From Eutreptiella sp. 'Long Island Sound 2002' (taxonomy: Eukaryota; Euglenozoa; Euglenophyceae; Eutreptiales; Eutreptiaceae), in assembly GCA_964036045.1 (NCBI GenBank), contig OZ038382.1, forward strand, positions 42,300,090 to 42,364,089: a stretch of 64,000 nucleotides of DNA, given 5' to 3'. The translations under genes and the position numbers were made by a program. This document shows positions 62,401 through 64,000 of this stretch, piece after piece (position 1 is the stretch's first letter; each line of letters starts with the position of its first letter). The notes below the pieces were generated by a model. That model searched no databases, was not told where the DNA came from, and worked only from the letters and a program-made list of their open reading frames with translations.

Positions 62401-64000
62401 CAATGGCAGTGTGGGTGTGTGGTGGCAGTGGACCAGAGCGAAAACTTCAAAGGGTAGGGCGAAAGGTGCCACTTTACGAAAGCACGCGTACAGCCTAGCC
62501 AACCACCACGCAGCAACCTGAAAATCCAATAAATGTGGCGTACCAAAATGAAACTTTTTTGCAAAAATATGGAACATGCCCCTTCTAAATTTTCTTCTAA
62601 TGCCTTCCCGGAACGCTGAAGGGGGAGCTGCAAGAACTTGACAGAAAGTCCCGAATTCAATTTTGAGATATTGCGTCGGCAAGTATCACCACACTTCATT
62701 ATGAAAGCACCTGGCTCTCACACCAAGCCATACCATACCATGCCAAGCCAAGCCAGCCATGCCTTGACTTGACGAGACGAGGCGAGCGAGCGCGCGCGCG
62801 CGGGGGTGGCGGGGGGTGCAATGGCAGTGTGGGTGTGTGGTGGCAGTGGACCAGAGCGAAAACTTCAACGGGTAGGGCGAAAGGTGCCACTTTACGGAAG
62901 CACGCGTACAGCCTAGCCAACCACCACGCAGCAACCTGAAAATCCAATAAATGTGGCGTACCAAAATGAAACTTTTTTGCAAAAATATGGAACATGCCCC
63001 TTCTAAATTTTCTTCCCAGAACGCTGAAGGGGGAGCTGCAATAACTTGACAGAAAGTCCCGAATTCAATTTTGAGATATTGTGTCGGCAAGTATCACCAC
63101 ACTTCATTATGAAAGCACCTGGCTCTCACACCAAGCCATACCATACCATGCCAAGCCAAGCCAGCCATGCCTTGGCTTGACGAGACGAGGCGAGCGAGCG
63201 CGCGCGCGGGGGGGTGGCGGGGGGTGCAATGGCAGTGTGGGTGTGTGGTGGCAGTGGACCAGAGCGAAAACTTCAACGGGTAGGGCGAAAGGTGCCACTT
63301 TACGAAAGCACGCGTACAGCCTAGCCAACCACCACGCAGCAACCTGAAAATCCAATAAATGTGGCGTACCAAATTGAAACTTTTTTGCAAAAATATGGAA
63401 CATGCCCCTTCTAAATTGTCGCCTAATGCCTTCCCGGAACGCTGAAGGGGGAGCTGCAATAACTTGACAGAAAGTCCCGAATTCAATTTTGAGATATTGT
63501 GTCGGCAAGTATCACCGCACTTCATTATGAAAGCACCTGGCTCTCACACCAAGCCATACCATACCATGCCAAGCCAAGCCAGCCATGCCTTGGCTTGACG
63601 AGACGAGGCGAGCGAGCGCGCGCGCGCGGGGGTGGCGGGGGGTGCAATGGCAGTGTGGGTGTGTGGTGGCAGTGGACCAGAGCGAAAACTTCAACGGGTA
63701 GGGCGAAAGGTGCCACTTTACGAAAGCACGCGTACAGCCTAGCCAACCACCACGCAGCAACCTGAAAATCCAATAAATGTGGCGTACCAAAATGAAACTT
63801 TTTTGCAAAAATATGGAACATGCCCCTTCTAAATTTTCTTCTAATGCCTTCCCGGAACGCTGAAGGGGGAGCTGCAATAACTTGACAGAAAGTCCCGAAT
63901 TCAATTTTGAGATATTGTGTCGGCAAGTATCACCACACTTCATTATGAAAGCACCTGGCTCTCACACCAAGCCATACCATACCATGCCAAGCCAAGCCAG
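50495..64000. repeat. 418-bp tandem satellite array, right block (32 complete monomers)
   Basis: Continues the left block after the transposon in the same orientation and phase. Phase marks run from 50569 to 63917, giving 32 complete units. Unit lengths are mostly 418 with some of 408, 416 and 417. Variant GTGCCACCTTACG (instead of CACTTT) marks 52239, 53075, 53493, 54328, 55580, 55998, 56834, 57670, 59341 and 61003, a distribution with partial alternation. AGGGCGAGCTGC marks 57252, 58088 and 60167. Type-B TTGTCGCC appears only around 51739 and 63416. The array runs off the window end, so its true size is unknown. Confidence 0.98.

Noticed and set aside
5996-64000. Recurring open frames of 81-88 codons (plus) and 98, 133, 134, 138 and 143 codons (minus) in every monomer
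   Set aside because: They are copies of the same satellite text in several overlapping frames, often start at GTG or TTG, and change length with single-base variants. The repeat period is not a multiple of three. No domain or codon bias is seen.

Overview
The window is nuclear DNA from a eukaryote. It has TTAGGG-type telomeric repeats, a eukaryotic DNA transposon, a retrotransposon gag gene and more than 50 kb of homogenised satellite DNA. There is no bacterial gene organisation. I cannot name the lineage; TTAGGG repeats fit animals, fungi and many protists.

Layout. (1) 1-5624 is the non-satellite flank. A 1011-codon gag-like gene of an LTR-type retrotransposon lies on the minus strand (46-3081) and its pol would lie left of the window. 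It is followed by a leader region with three strong hairpins (3451-3736), a faint tRNA-like Pol III promoter (4594-4650) and otherwise unassigned DNA. (2) 5625-45153 and 50495-64000 are one tandem satellite with a 418-bp monomer: 93 complete copies left and 32 complete copies right of an insertion, plus one copy cut by it. Diagnostic variants show higher-order structure: an 8-mer of 3325 bp, a 3-mer of 1254 bp, an 11-mer of 4588 bp and a pervasive 836-bp dimer. (3) 45154-50494 is a 5341-bp PIF/Harbinger-type DNA transposon that cuts a single monomer. An exact 3-bp AAT duplication flanks it, and the two monomer pieces add up to exactly 418 bp.

The transposon has two divergent genes: a DDE transposase (minus) and, on the plus strand, a second protein with a short Myb/SANT-like N-terminus, an in-frame TGA, a cysteine cluster, a C3HC3D RING finger and a Tudor/SH3-like C-terminus. 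PIF/Harbinger elements normally encode a transposase plus a Myb-like partner. The RING and C-terminal domains are the unusual part. The element also carries 10-bp subterminal minisatellites at both ends in the same orientation, a 119-bp duplication, a 70-72-bp triplication between the genes, a 71-bp triplication, a CATCA-type pentamer tract and a telomere-like tract.

The repeated short open frames within every satellite monomer are not annotated as genes. The most novel object is the RING-containing transposon and its insertion in a higher-order satellite.
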